Origin: CAYXGZ01 sp964464755 | GTDB lineage: Bacteria > Planctomycetota > MHYJ01 > JACPRB01 | Assembly (NCBI GenBank): GCA_964464755.1 | Contig: CAYXGZ010000016.1 | Span: 4,660 to 68,659 of the forward strand | Length of the DNA: 64,000 nt | Direction: 5' to 3' | Shown: positions 49,354 to 61,727 of the stretch, one piece after another | Layout of the letters: each line of letters opens with the position of its first letter | How positions within the stretch are numbered: the stretch's first letter is position 1 | Program-made: the position numbers and the translations under genes | The notes under the pieces: generated by a model | The model's database searches: none | Seen by the model: the letters and a program-made list of their open reading frames with translations, nothing else | Told to the model about the DNA's origin: nothing

Positions 49354-52300
49354 TTCGCCTCCCGCTTCCTGCGTTCCGCCTTGTACTTCTCGAGGTCGGC
49401 CTCGAACTTCCCCCGCTGCGCCCAGTCGGACGAGGCCAGCTCGAGCCCCCGGGTGAGGTCCGCGATGGCTCCGTCGAAATCCCCGGCGGCCGCCCGGGCC
49501 GCGCCGCGCCGGCAGAGCGGGAGCGGGGCCTTCGGCAGCCGGTCGACGGCCTTCGAGTAGTCCTCGATCGCGGCCCGGGGATCGCCCCGGAGCACCTGGA
49601 GTTCCGCCCGCTGGTACCAGGTGTCCCCGGGAGCGGCGTCCAGGTCGAGCGAGCGGTCCAGGTCGGCCTTCGCGCCCTCGAGGTCGCCGAGCTGCTTCTT
49701 CACGACTCCCCGATTCTTGAGGAACACCGGCGCCTCCGGGACCAGGGCCAGGGCCCGGTCCATGTCGGGGAGGGCGCCGGCCGGATCCCCCTTGCCGTGC
49801 TTCGCCAGGCCCCGGTTGTTGAAGGCCCCGGCGACCTGGTCGTCGATCTTGATCGAGGCGTCCAGGTCGGCGATCGCCTCGTCCCAGCGCTCCTGGAGCC
49901 TGCGGACGACGCCGCGGAGGAAGTACGCCTCGGCCAGCCCGGGATCCGCCTTCAGCACCGCGTCGGCGTCCTCGGCGGCGGCGGGATACTCCCCGAGGTT
50001 GACCCGGGCCCAGCCCCGGCCGAGCCGATGCCGGGGGACGGCCGGCTGGAGCTCGATCGCCCGCGCGAAGTCCTCGACCGCCCCGGCGAACTGGTTCGCC
50101 TCGTACCTCGATTGGGCGCGGTTCCCCCAGTAAGTCGCGTTGGCGGGTGCGAGATCGATGGCCCGCCCGAAGTCCTCGGCGGCCTTCGCGAACTCCCCCT
50201 GCTGGAACCGGACGAGCCCGCGCTCGTTCCACGTCTCGGGCCGGGACTTGGAGAGTTCGAGCGCCTTGTCGAAGTCCGCCAGCGCGCCCTCCAGGTTCTT
50301 CCGGACCCGGCGGACCCGGCCCCGGTTCGAGTACTGGACCGGGTACCGGCCCTTCGAGACCTCGATCGCCTTCGAATAGTCCGCCTCGGCGCCGGGGAGA
50401 TCCCCGAGCTCCTCCCGGCACCGCCCCCGGTCGTTCCAGTACTCGGTGTGGGACGGGTCGATTTCCAGCGCTTTCGAGTAGTCCTCGGCGGCGCCGCGGT
50501 AGTCCTTCAACGCGTAGCGGGAGTCCGCCCGGTTCCCGTACTGCACCGCCCACTTCCCCCCGGAGCACTCGATCGCCTTGGTGTAGTCGGCGACGGCCCC
50601 CGCGTGGTCCCCGGTTTCGGAACGGACGATCGCCCGGTTGTTCCAGGCGGCGGAGTACTTGGGGTCCAGTTCCAGGACGCGGCCGAAGTCCGCCAGGGCG
50701 GCCTCCCGGTTGCCGCCGAGGCGGTGGGAATCCGCCCGGGCCTGGTACAGGCCCGTGTCCTTGGGGGCCAGCTGGAGCCCTCGGGTGTAGTCGGCGACGG
50801 CCCCCACGTAGTCCTTCTTCTGGTGCCGGGCCCGGCCCCGCCAGTACCAGGGCTGTTCGTTCTCCGGGTCCAGTTCCACCGCCCGGTCCAGGTCCCGGAG
50901 CGCGTCGTCGGGTTGCCCCTTGCCCAGCAGCAGGCGGCCCCGGAGCAGGAGCACCCGGGCGTCGATGCCGCCCCGGGCGATGAACGCCCCGCAATCCTCC
51001 AGGGCCCCCGCGTCGTTCCCGGCCCGGAACCGGGCCTGGGCCCGCCGTCCGTACGCCGCCACGAGACCCGGGGCCTGGGTGATCAGGCGTCCGCACTCGC
51101 TTTCCGCCCCGGCGAAGTCGCGCTTGGCCAGGGCCTCGTCGACCTTCCCGAAGAGCGGATGCTCCCCCTTCCAGCCGGCCAGGCGCCCGGCGAGGTCCCG
51201 GACGACCCGGTCGTACGGAAAGAGCCGGGTGGCCCGGTCCAGTTCCGCCCGGGCCTTGGTCGCGTCGGGAGTCCCGTACCAGGCGAGCCCCCTCCACAGG
51301 TGCGAGTCGGAACTGCTCGAATCGCGCGCGGGAAGCCGGGCCAGCGCGGCCTCGCCGCGGAAGGACAGGATCAGCTCCCCGAGCGAGTCCCCCCGGGAGG
51401 CGGCGTCGGCCAGTTTCAGGAGGTCCTCCGGGGGCAGGTGCCCGTCCAGGAGCCGGGCGACCGCCGCCGGCGGCAGGTCCAGCGAGGGAAGCGGCCGGCG
51501 CGCGATCAGCGCCGCCTCCACCTCGTCCGCCCGAAGCTCCGGGGAGTCCAGGCCGAGCTTCCGGGCGGCGGCGAACTCCGAGGCCGCGCCCTCGGCGCTC
51601 CGGCGCCTGAGGCTGGCGACCCCGGACCAGTACCGCTTCTGCGCCGAGTCCGGTTCGCCGACCGACCGCTCGTTGATGATGCGGCTCTCCACGGCCCCCC
51701 AGAGACCCGCCTTCACGAGGAAGCCCAGCGCGATCTGGGGAACGCGGAACTCCTCGACCGAGAGCTTCTGGTTGCTGCGAAACAAGGCCTGCCTGCCATG
51801 GATGGCGAGCAGCCCGGTCCTGGGCAGCCAGAGCACCGGGCTCGCGGAGGTCCCGCTGTACCCGATCGTGAATCCGCTCCCGTTGCCGAGCAGGACGCCC
51901 GGAACGCCCTTCCCTTCGAGGTCCCTCACGACGGGGACCGTGGTGCTGGAATCGACCTTCAGGCTCCAGAGCTCCCGCCCGTCCACGCCTCGCAGGGCGA
52001 AGGGGCCCATCGAGCGGGAAAGCACGATCACGTCGGGCTTCCCGTCCCGGTCGAGATCCGCCACCTCGACCCACGGCACGTCGACCTCCTCCTTGGACCC
52101 GCCCCTCCCCCAGAGGAGCCGCCCCTCGACCCCCGAGTACGCCTGCAGGGAGCCGTTCGATCCCGCGACGAGCCAGTCGGCCGTCCCGTCGCCGTCGAGG
52201 TCAAGCTCCCAGGCCCGGCCCGCCTGGATGCGGGCCGGCAGGTCCTTCCGCCACAGCGCCCGACCATTGGTTCCGTCGAGGAGGAGCACCGCGGCGCCGT

Positions 52301-55300
52301 TGTAGGACAGGACGAGGAAGCCGCCCTTGACCGCCGCCCCGAGCACCGCCCGGATCGCCTCCCCGCATTCCACGAGGGGGAACCTCCGACCGCTCGCCCC
52401 CGAGATCCCCTCGACCCCGGGCTCCCCCGCCGCGAGGAAGTCGGGGATCCCGTCCCCGTCCCGGTCCACGGCCGCCTCGCGGGGGTAGGGGCGCCATGCT
52501 CCCGCGGTCCACAGCCTCTCGCCCGACGTCCCGGAGAGCGCCTGCGTGTCGCCGACGACGAGATGCACGAGGACGTCGGGCGTGCCGTCCCGGTCGAGGT
52601 CCGCGGTGGTCTCGACGCCCTGGATGCTGCCGGCCGACTGGTAGATCCACAGGATCGCGCCGGACGCGCCCGAGAACGCCGTCAGTTTCCAGTCGGCCGA
52701 GGGGACCAGGAGGTCCGCGACCCCGTCCCCGTCCAGCTCCGCCGCCGGCGGCACGAGGTGCTGGTCCGCCTCGCGCGACCGGTACCACGTGACGGCCGAG
52801 TCGCGGCCGAGAAAGGCGTGGATCTTCCCGCTCCGCGTTCCCACGACGCCGTCCGGCCGCCCGTCGCCATCGAGGTCGGCCAGCGCCGCCGACGTGCACA
52901 CCGGATCCTCCGGACGGAAGACCCAGAGCACCCCGCCGTCCTCGCCGGACAGGGCGCGCAGCGAGCCGTCCGCGGCGGGGACGACGATGTCGTGAAGGCC
53001 GTCGCCGTCGAGATCCGCCGCCGCGGGCGACTCGCGGATGGGACCCGGCAACTCGCGGACCCAGATCCACGTCCCGTCCCGGCCGGACGCCGCGTAGACG
53101 CCGCCGTCCCCGGACCCGACGACCACGTCGGGCACCGGATCCCCGTCGAGATAGGCGGTGGCCGGGGTCGAGCGGACGACCCCCTCGGTCCGGAAGATCC
53201 AGACCTGGTGGCCGTCGATCCCCGACAGGGCGACCACGTGGCCGGACATCGCGCCCACGATCACCTCGGCGAGGCGGTCTCCGTCGAGATCGGCCAGGGC
53301 GGGCGCCGCGCAGGCGATCCCCGGGATGGAGGCCGACCAGAGGAGCTTCCCGTTCCGGCCGGACAGCGCGATCACGCGGCCGTCCCGGGTTCCGTACGTT
53401 GCATCGGGCACCTCGTCCCCGTTCAGGTCGCCGAGCGACACGGCGTCCGCGGCCCCGAGATCGGGCGGCCCCTCCCAGAGCAGGGCCCCTCCCCGCCCCG
53501 ACAGGGCCCGGACCTTCCCGTCGTCGGAGGACACGACCACGTCGGGAACCCGGTCCCCGTCGACGTCCGCGACCGCCGGAGTCCCGATCCGGGTTCCGCC
53601 GGGCTTGAGCTCCCAGATCGTGGCGCCGTGCCGGCCCGAGAGCACGCGCACCCACCCCTCCGCCGTGGCGACGACCACGTCGGGAACCGCGTCCTTGTCC
53701 AGGTCCGCCAGGAGGCCCGCCATGCGGGGTTCAGCCGCCTTGTCCAGGAGGATCCGGGCCGGATCCAACGGCCACTCCCGGGACCACAGCAGCGTCCCGT
53801 CGCGGCCGGACAGGGCGTGGATCGATTTCCAGGAGTCCACGGCCACGGCGTCGTCCACGCCGTCCTCGTCCAGATCCGCCACGAGCAGCCGCTGGACGGG
53901 GAACGGCGTCGTCTCCCTCGACCAGGTCTCCATCCGGTTCAGCGAGGCGTAGACGTGCGTGACCCCGGGGTCGCGACGCCAGATCACCCCGCTCCCGTCG
54001 GGCGGCGGCGGGATGAGGACCTTGGCCGGGGTCTCCTTGCGGATGACCACCTCCGTGGTCCTGGCGAAATGGTTGTCCTTCTCGAACTTCAGGACGTGCC
54101 GGCCCGTCGGCAGGCGGAGCCGCTCCACGGGAAGCGAGACGATCGTCCCCGCGACGCGGAGGCTGACCCCCTCCGGGGCCGACTCGACGGAGAGGTGGCC
54201 CATGTCGTGGACCAGCGACCGCACGAGCTGGGCCGTGCCGCCGGGCGGGACGAAGACGGCCGCCGAGACCTCCTCGTGATCGGGGCTGCGGAGCCGGACC
54301 TCGTGCGTCCCCTTGGGGACGCGGATCGGCGCGCCGTTCGCGCGCTCCGGGGGCCGGGGCGTCCCGTTGACGACGACCACGACCTCGGCCCCGGGGGGCG
54401 TGGTCTCGACCGCGAGGAACCCGTCGCTCTTCACCCAGGCGGGCGTCCAGCGGGTCGTCCGCCAGGGGCGCGTGTTCACCTTCGAGGAGGCGGCGTCATG
54501 CTCGCCCCATTCCGCGCGGAGCTCGTGCTCGCCCGCGGGCCAGCAGGAGCGGACGGATTCGCTCCCGTCGGGCGCGACCACGGAGACCCAGGACGGGCCG
54601 AGGAAATACCCGAGCAGGCCGAGGACGAGGAGCGCGAGGGCGGCGGCGGAGGCGTACGCGGCCGGGTTCCGGCCGACCCGCTTGCGCAGGCGGTACATCG
54701 CGCTGGGCGGATGGGCGAGGATCGCCTCGCCCCGCGCGAACCGGTCGAGGTCGTCGGCGAGCTCCTTCGCCGAGGCGTAGCGCCGGGACTTGTCCTTCTC
54801 GAGGCACTTCATCGTGATCGTCGCGAGGTCCTCGGGAAGGCCCGGCGACAGCTTCTCGGGAGGGACGGGCTCCTCGTTGAGGACCTGGACCAGGACCTCG
54901 GCCGGGCTGTCGCTCTTGAAGGGAGGCCGGAAGCAGAACAGGTCGTAGAGGGTCGCCCCGAGGCTGTAGACGTCGCTGAGCGCGTCGACCGACTTGATGT
55001 CGCCCCGGGCCTGCTCCGGCGGCATGTACGCGGGCGTGCCCAGCACCGTGCCCGACACGGAGAGCTGGGCCGACGTCATCCCGGTCAGGTCGGCCTGCTT
55101 GGCCAGGCCGAAGTCCATGACGTAGACGCGGCCCTGGCTGTCGATCATCAGGTTGGCGGGCTTGAGGTCCCGGTGGACGATGCCCGCCTGGTGCGCCGCG
55201 TGGACGGCGAGCGCCACGTCGCGGATCAGCTGGACGATGCGCTCCCGCGGGAGGTCCTTGCGCGCCTCCGCGAGGTTCGGGCCGTCCACGAACTGCATCG

Positions 55301-55838
55301 CGATGAAGGGCATCCCCTCGTGCCGGCCGACCTCGTAGATGGCCGCGATGTTCGGGTGCGCCAGGCTCGCCGCCAGGCGCGCCTCGCGGTCGAAGTAGGC
55401 GGTCGCCGTGGCGTCGCCCTGGACCTTCATCACCTTGAGGGCGGCCCAGCGCGAGAGCTCGGGGTCCCAGGCCTTGAAGACCATGCCCATCCCGCCGCTC
55501 TTGAGGTGCTTGACGACCTGGTAGCGGCCGACGCGGCGGGTCGGATCCTGCAGCGCCTCGGCGACCTCGGGCGGCGTCCCGGGCCGGGTCGGGGCGGTGG
55601 CCGGCGTCGACGGGGCCCGGAGCGTCTGCCGGTCCGACTCGGGCAGCTCCGCCGCCAGCTGCGTCCGCTGCTCGTCCGTCAGCGGCACGTGGGAGAGCAG
55701 CGTCTTCTCCGGGGCCTCGAGGCGCGCCAGGGTCGCCTCCTGGACCTGTTCGGGCGTGAGCCAGCCGCGCTCCACGGCCTTCCGGAGCAGCGTCGCTTCC
55801 AGGTCCTCGGGACTCGGCCCGGCCAGGGTCTCGGACAT
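49350..55838 (-). CDS. Giant Ser/Thr kinase with PEGA, FG-GAP/VCBS propeller and TPR repeats
   Basis: Protein of 2162 residues. Residues 1-95: helical LTPEQVQEATLAR-like lead. Residues 105-375: kinase domain (SGGMGMV, Lys135, HRDLKPAN with Asp224, DFG at 242, YMPPEQ). Transmembrane about 393-414. Then PEGA-like domains (ETTPPGAEVVVVVNG ... GTHEVRLRSPDHEE), and about 640-1390 FG-GAP/VCBS repeats with DxDxDGxxD metal loops (such as ADLDGDRLAEVIVGAMSGH). About 1430-2150 holds TPR repeats. This implies an extracellular ligand-binding propeller plus TPR array driving a cytosolic kinase. The start is 8 nt from TATAAT. It diverges from the second sigma/kinase pair. Confidence 0.88.
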   Translation of the reverse strand: MSETLAGPSPEDLEATLLRKAVERGWLTPEQVQEATLARLEAPEKTLLSHVPLTDEQRTQLAAELPESDRQTLRAPSTPATAPTRPGTPPEVAEALQDPTRRVGRYQVVKHLKSGGMGMVFKAWDPELSRWAALKVMKVQGDATATAYFDREARLAASLAHPNIAAIYEVGRHEGMPFIAMQFVDGPNLAEARKDLPRERIVQLIRDVALAVHAAHQAGIVHRDLKPANLMIDSQGRVYVMDFGLAKQADLTGMTSAQLSVSGTVLGTPAYMPPEQARGDIKSVDALSDVYSLGATLYDLFCFRPPFKSDSPAEVLVQVLNEEPVPPEKLSPGLPEDLATITMKCLEKDKSRRYASAKELADDLDRFARGEAILAHPPSAMYRLRKRVGRNPAAYASAAALALLVLGLLGYFLGPSWVSVVAPDGSESVRSCWPAGEHELRAEWGEHDAASSKVNTRPWRTTRWTPAWVKSDGFLAVETTPPGAEVVVVVNGTPRPPERANGAPIRVPKGTHEVRLRSPDHEEVSAAVFVPPGGTAQLVRSLVHDMGHLSVESAPEGVSLRVAGTIVSLPVERLRLPTGRHVLKFEKDNHFARTTEVVIRKETPAKVLIPPPPDGSGVIWRRDPGVTHVYASLNRMETWSRETTPFPVQRLLVADLDEDGVDDAVAVDSWKSIHALSGRDGTLLWSREWPLDPARILLDKAAEPRMAGLLADLDKDAVPDVVVATAEGWVRVLSGRHGATIWELKPGGTRIGTPAVADVDGDRVPDVVVSSDDGKVRALSGRGGALLWEGPPDLGAADAVSLGDLNGDEVPDATYGTRDGRVIALSGRNGKLLWSASIPGIACAAPALADLDGDRLAEVIVGAMSGHVVALSGIDGHQVWIFRTEGVVRSTPATAYLDGDPVPDVVVGSGDGGVYAASGRDGTWIWVRELPGPIRESPAAADLDGDGLHDIVVPAADGSLRALSGEDGGVLWVFRPEDPVCTSAALADLDGDGRPDGVVGTRSGKIHAFLGRDSAVTWYRSREADQHLVPPAAELDGDGVADLLVPSADWKLTAFSGASGAILWIYQSAGSIQGVETTADLDRDGTPDVLVHLVVGDTQALSGTSGERLWTAGAWRPYPREAAVDRDGDGIPDFLAAGEPGVEGISGASGRRFPLVECGEAIRAVLGAAVKGGFLVLSYNGAAVLLLDGTNGRALWRKDLPARIQAGRAWELDLDGDGTADWLVAGSNGSLQAYSGVEGRLLWGRGGSKEEVDVPWVEVADLDRDGKPDVIVLSRSMGPFALRGVDGRELWSLKVDSSTTVPVVRDLEGKGVPGVLLGNGSGFTIGYSGTSASPVLWLPRTGLLAIHGRQALFRSNQKLSVEEFRVPQIALGFLVKAGLWGAVESRIINERSVGEPDSAQKRYWSGVASLRRRSAEGAASEFAAARKLGLDSPELRADEVEAALIARRPLPSLDLPPAAVARLLDGHLPPEDLLKLADAASRGDSLGELILSFRGEAALARLPARDSSSSDSHLWRGLAWYGTPDATKARAELDRATRLFPYDRVVRDLAGRLAGWKGEHPLFGKVDEALAKRDFAGAESECGRLITQAPGLVAAYGRRAQARFRAGNDAGALEDCGAFIARGGIDARVLLLRGRLLLGKGQPDDALRDLDRAVELDPENEQPWYWRGRARHQKKDYVGAVADYTRGLQLAPKDTGLYQARADSHRLGGNREAALADFGRVLELDPKYSAAWNNRAIVRSETGDHAGAVADYTKAIECSGGKWAVQYGNRADSRYALKDYRGAAEDYSKALEIDPSHTEYWNDRGRCREELGDLPGAEADYSKAIEVSKGRYPVQYSNRGRVRRVRKNLEGALADFDKALELSKSRPETWNERGLVRFQQGEFAKAAEDFGRAIDLAPANATYWGNRAQSRYEANQFAGAVEDFARAIELQPAVPRHRLGRGWARVNLGEYPAAAEDADAVLKADPGLAEAYFLRGVVRRLQERWDEAIADLDASIKIDDQVAGAFNNRGLAKHGKGDPAGALPDMDRALALVPEAPVFLKNRGVVKKQLGDLEGAKADLDRSLDLDAAPGDTWYQRAELQVLRGDPRAAIEDYSKAVDRLPKAPLPLCRRGAARAAAGDFDGAIADLTRGLELASSDWAQRGKFEADLEKYKAERRKREAK

Positions 55839-55846
55839 CGCGGGCG

Positions 55847-55852
55847 ATTATA
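55847..55852 (-). promoter_or_regulatory. -10 box (TATAAT) of giant kinase gene
   Basis: Consensus TATAAT on the minus strand, 8 nt, ATG 55838. Confidence 0.6.
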
Positions 55853-55880
55853 CCCTCGACGCAACCGGCCGCCGGGATCG

Positions 55881-55886
55881 TAGAAT
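55881..55886 (+). promoter_or_regulatory. -10 box (TAGAAT) of second sigma-factor gene
   Basis: TAGAAT, 7 nt, GTG 55894. It diverges from the giant kinase promoter 29 bp away. Confidence 0.6.
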
Positions 55887-55893
55887 CCACGGC

Positions 55894-56582
55894 GTGGAGT
55901 CCTTCCCCTCGACGAGGTGGTCCTCCGTGATCGCCGCCCGGGACGGCCGGGAGCGGAAGGCGCATCTCGAGAACCTGTTCCGCGCCTATTGGACCCCGGT
56001 GCACGCCTACATCCGCCTCGGCTGGGCGAAGACCGACGAGGACGCCCGCGACCTCACCCAGGCCTTCTTCCTCCGCCTCCTCGAGACCGACTTCCTCCGC
56101 GAGGTGGACCCGGCCAAGGGCCGCTTCCGCACCTACGTCCGGGCCTGCCTGCGCAACCACTTGCTCGACGTCCGCAAGACCGAGGAGGCCGCCAAGCGCG
56201 GCGGGGGCAAGGCGCCCTTCTCCCTCGACGGGCTCGCGTTCCCCCCGGACCTGCCCGCCGCGGGGACTCCGGAGGCCGCCTTCGACGAGGAATGGGTCCG
56301 CACGCTGCTGCGGACCGCGGTGCCCGAGCTGCAGCGCGCCCTCGAATCCGCCGGCGACAAGATCGGATGGGAGGTCTTCCGCCGGCTCGACGTCGACGAC
56401 GACCCCGCGGGCCGCCCGAGCTACGCGGAGCTCGCGAAGGAGTTCGGCGTGGAGCCCCAGGTCGTGAAATCGCGGGCCGACCACGCCCGCAAGTCGCTGA
56501 GGACCATCCTCCGGCGCCTCGTCGCCGAGTACTCGATCAGCGACCGCGAGGCCGCGGAGGAGCTGCGGGAGCTCTTCGGCTC

Positions 56583-56586
<4 letters not shown>
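55894..56586 (+). CDS. RNA polymerase sigma-70 family factor (ECF-like), second copy
   Basis: Sigma factor of 230 residues paralogous to the one at 7919. Region 2 is seen in HLENLFRAYWTPVHAYIRLGWAKTDEDARDLTQAFFLRLLE. Region 4 has PSYAELAKEFGVEPQVVKSRADHARKSLRTILRR. It should direct polymerase to target genes, probably under control of the kinase it is fused to by an ATGA overlap (56583). The GTG start is set by the -10 box. The short promoter gap to the giant kinase suggests common regulation. Confidence 0.88.
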
Positions 56587-59501
<2,915 letters not shown>

Positions 59502-59507
<6 letters not shown>

Positions 59508-59523
59508 CTCTCCAGCTCCGCCG
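59502..59523 (+). repeat. 22-bp direct repeat, left copy (island boundary)
   Basis: Identical to 61706-61727. It contains the kinase stop TAG; the right copy holds the YyaL-like stop. A diverged 36-bp copy lies at 60719-60754. Confidence 0.75.
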
Positions 59524-59684
59524 TCTACCCGAGACGGGATATACTCCGGGGCGAAGACCTTGGTCCCATGACGCAGGCGCCGTAGTCCTGGCCGGCTCCA
59601 GCGCCACCCCGGCCTCGAAACGCGGCCTGGAGGGACCTTCGATCAGGCGCATCCTAGTTCTGATGCACGCTCCCGAGCGCCAAC

Positions 59685-60680
59685 ATGGACGGACCCGTAG
59701 TCTGCGACGTTGACGAGGGCGAGGCCGGGAGACCGGATATTCCGCCTGGCGTAAATGCAGTCCGTTTCGTGAACTCGAGCGGTCGCCCAATTGACGAGTC
59801 CGAGCTTGGGGCTTGGCTGGCGCGTCAGCCCGCACGCCGCGGTATCCAGCACATTCATGTCACCTATGGATCGAGGCTGAGATCTCCTTGGGTTGTTCAC
59901 CACCTCCCGGGGGTACGCACCCTGCTGCTCGAGGGTCGTCAGCTTGGGCATCTTGGGGATCTCCCCGCCAAGAGGCATTTCGTCAGATTGACGGTCGATA
60001 CCGCTCCGGCCAAGAAGCTCGACCTGTCCTTCCTCGAACAGCTCGACTTGGGCGCCCTTGACGTCAGGATCTCGTCCGAGCGCCAGATGGACCAGGTGGC
60101 ACGATGTGGGGCACTCCGAAACCTCACCATTCGCAGCTGGAAGGACAGCGACCTGCAGCGCCTCTCCTCAATGAGGCTGGATCACCTGAGACTGTTCGGC
60201 GGGCGCATCCAGCGCGCCAGGGGACTTCGATTCGGACGCCTCATCAGCTGTCACTTTGGGGGTTGCCACCATCTGGCGAGTGTTGCTGGGATCTTTCCTC
60301 GGCAACTCACGATTGACGCGTGTAATCGACTTGATTTGAGCACCATTGGCGACAACAGCCGGCTGGAGTATCTCTGGCTGATGTGCCAGAGGAACATCCA
60401 TTCTTGGTCATTCATGGCGAGATGCCGTCAGCTCAGGACATTCAGCTCCGGAGCCTGCCGCTTCACCGCGGAGGATAGCTCTCCCATTTCCAGGGCCAGG
60501 TCGCTCAAGGCGATGTACTTGGGCTATGCCATTGACGACGTGGTGCGACGAATGGGCGCTGCACATCGCAAGGTGACGATCACGAATGGCCGGGTGTGCT
60601 ACTCGGAGGGAAGGCCGGCACCTTTCGAGAAATACTGCGAAGTGGACAGGAAGGCTGAAGCCGGAGCTTCGAAGAGCTGA
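59685..60680 (+). CDS. Leucine-rich-repeat-like protein in low-G+C island
   Basis: Protein of 331 residues without signal peptide. Short leucine-containing strand-turn units recur (GVRTLLLEGRQLGHL, LDHLRLFGGRIQRARGL, LEYLWLMCQRNIHS, LRTFSSGACRFT), resembling irregular LRRs. Many A/T-ending codons set it apart from neighbours. It begins about 140 nt after a TATACT box (59540-59545) whose transcript start lies upstream. Probably a foreign gene with a recognition or immunity role; this is inference. Confidence 0.6.
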   Translation: MDGPVVCDVDEGEAGRPDIPPGVNAVRFVNSSGRPIDESELGAWLARQPARRGIQHIHVTYGSRLRSPWVVHHLPGVRTLLLEGRQLGHLGDLPAKRHFVRLTVDTAPAKKLDLSFLEQLDLGALDVRISSERQMDQVARCGALRNLTIRSWKDSDLQRLSSMRLDHLRLFGGRIQRARGLRFGRLISCHFGGCHHLASVAGIFPRQLTIDACNRLDLSTIGDNSRLEYLWLMCQRNIHSWSFMARCRQLRTFSSGACRFTAEDSSPISRARSLKAMYLGYAIDDVVRRMGAAHRKVTITNGRVCYSEGRPAPFEKYCEVDRKAEAGASKS

Positions 60681-60718
60681 GCGTTGGGGAGCCCAAGGCA
60701 GGAGCGCCCGGCTGCCGG

Positions 60719-60754
60719 TCCAGCTCCGCCGCCGCCAGGGCAAGCTCGACCGTG
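60719..60754 (-). repeat. Remnant of the YyaL-like 3' end inside the island
   Basis: Thirty-six bp with two mismatches to 61715-61750, encoding the same C-terminal segment (ELALAAAEL) on the minus strand. Homology stops abruptly on its right. It divides the island into two gene-bearing halves. Confidence 0.7.
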
Positions 60755-60770
60755 TTGGGACCCTAGCTCG

Positions 60771-61664
60771 TCAGGCGATGCCCAATCCGTCCCGGATCCG
60801 TGCACGGATCTCTGGATCTGGGTCGGCTGCCAACATCTCCAATGCGCGAGCGCCCTTCTCCTTGAAGAAGATCAAGTACTCCACGAATCTCGCGCGGTCC
60901 ACCCGACCCCAAGAGCCTGCGATTTGAGTAACCTGGCCAGCCGTCTCAGGAAAGAGGGCCAACATTGCGCCGGCCGCGCGGCATCCCAAGCTGCTTCCAC
61001 CAAGCGCCAGGATTGAAAGCAACGCGTTGCGGATCGGCTCCGTCGCACAGCGCCACTCCTCGGCGAGCTCCATGGCGCGTTTCCTTCGTTCCTCTTTGGG
61101 CGAATCGAGTTCGCAGACCAGCGATTGCGTCAGATCGATCTTCGACCTCTTGATGATGCAGTCCAAGAATCTTCCATCGACTCCGGAGACATCTCCGAAC
61201 AGGCCCTTGGAAAGCACATCCCACTCCGACACTTCCATCCCCATCGGATCTCGATGAGCCGCATCCAGAAGATCGACGTAGGAATGCGGTAGCCGGGTCA
61301 AGTCGACCATCAGGCGCCAATCTCGATTCTCCGGGAGCTCCAAGCAGGTCCCCACCTCCTGCTCCGAGTCCACGGACAACCGGCGCCCATCTGCGAGCGT
61401 GAAGAGGTAGTTCAGTCCGGTGACCAGCTCCCTCATCGATCCCAGGACGGGCGAGCGAATCCCCTCCACACGCACATGCACGTGGAGGAACTCCGCACAG
61501 TCATGTTGGTTCTTCGGGCGAGTGACGTACACCCAGGGCTCACCATCATGGGCGGGTGGCCTGAGGGACACCGTCGTGACCTGGCCGACAGCCAACGGCA
61601 TGTCATCGCAGTACCAGACAGGCTGCCAGAGGGCTTGGAATTGGCCGACCGGTAGTTCGCGCAT
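60771..61664 (-). CDS. Uncharacterised protein with HEAT-like C-terminus, low-G+C island
   Basis: Protein of 297 residues with an N-terminal beta-rich part (YVTRPKNQHDCAEFLHVHVRVEG) and a C-terminal helical region with HEAT-like pairs (RRKRAMELAEEWRCATEPIRNALLSI, EKGARALEMLAADPDPEIRARIRDGL). No family is recognised. No signal peptide, so it is cytosolic. Base composition is lower in G+C than its neighbours, as in the LRR gene. TACACT lies 10 nt before ATG 61664. Convergent with the LRR gene; the two may be a toxin/immunity-like or defence cargo pair. Confidence 0.55.
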   Translation of the reverse strand: MRELPVGQFQALWQPVWYCDDMPLAVGQVTTVSLRPPAHDGEPWVYVTRPKNQHDCAEFLHVHVRVEGIRSPVLGSMRELVTGLNYLFTLADGRRLSVDSEQEVGTCLELPENRDWRLMVDLTRLPHSYVDLLDAAHRDPMGMEVSEWDVLSKGLFGDVSGVDGRFLDCIIKRSKIDLTQSLVCELDSPKEERRKRAMELAEEWRCATEPIRNALLSILALGGSSLGCRAAGAMLALFPETAGQVTQIAGSWGRVDRARFVEYLIFFKEKGARALEMLAADPDPEIRARIRDGLGIA

Positions 61665-61674
61665 CGCCTAGGGA

Positions 61675-61680
61675 AGTGTA
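61675..61680 (-). promoter_or_regulatory. -10-like box (TACACT) of island gene
   Basis: TACACT followed by 10 nt and ATG 61664; the spacing is somewhat longer than in the resident genes. Confidence 0.35.
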
Positions 61681-61705
61681 ACCCCTGGATGACCAGAGGC
61701 CGCCC

Positions 61706-61727
61706 CGCTAGCTCTCCAGCTCCGCCG
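61706..61727 (+). repeat. 22-bp direct repeat, right copy (island boundary)
   Basis: Identical to 59502-59523; it includes the stop codon (minus strand) of the YyaL-like gene. Confidence 0.75.

Noticed and set aside
49797..55883. A 2028-codon plus-strand open frame opposite the giant kinase
   Set aside because: It is the antisense shadow of a very GC-rich gene: its composition is Arg/Pro/Gly/Ala-dominated, with no domain, while the minus-strand frame shows a full kinase and repeats.
59685..60680. LRR-like gene as a eukaryotic contaminant
   Set aside because: It has an uninterrupted bacterial-style frame and lies between bacterial genes with target repeats on both sides; horizontal transfer is enough to explain its composition.
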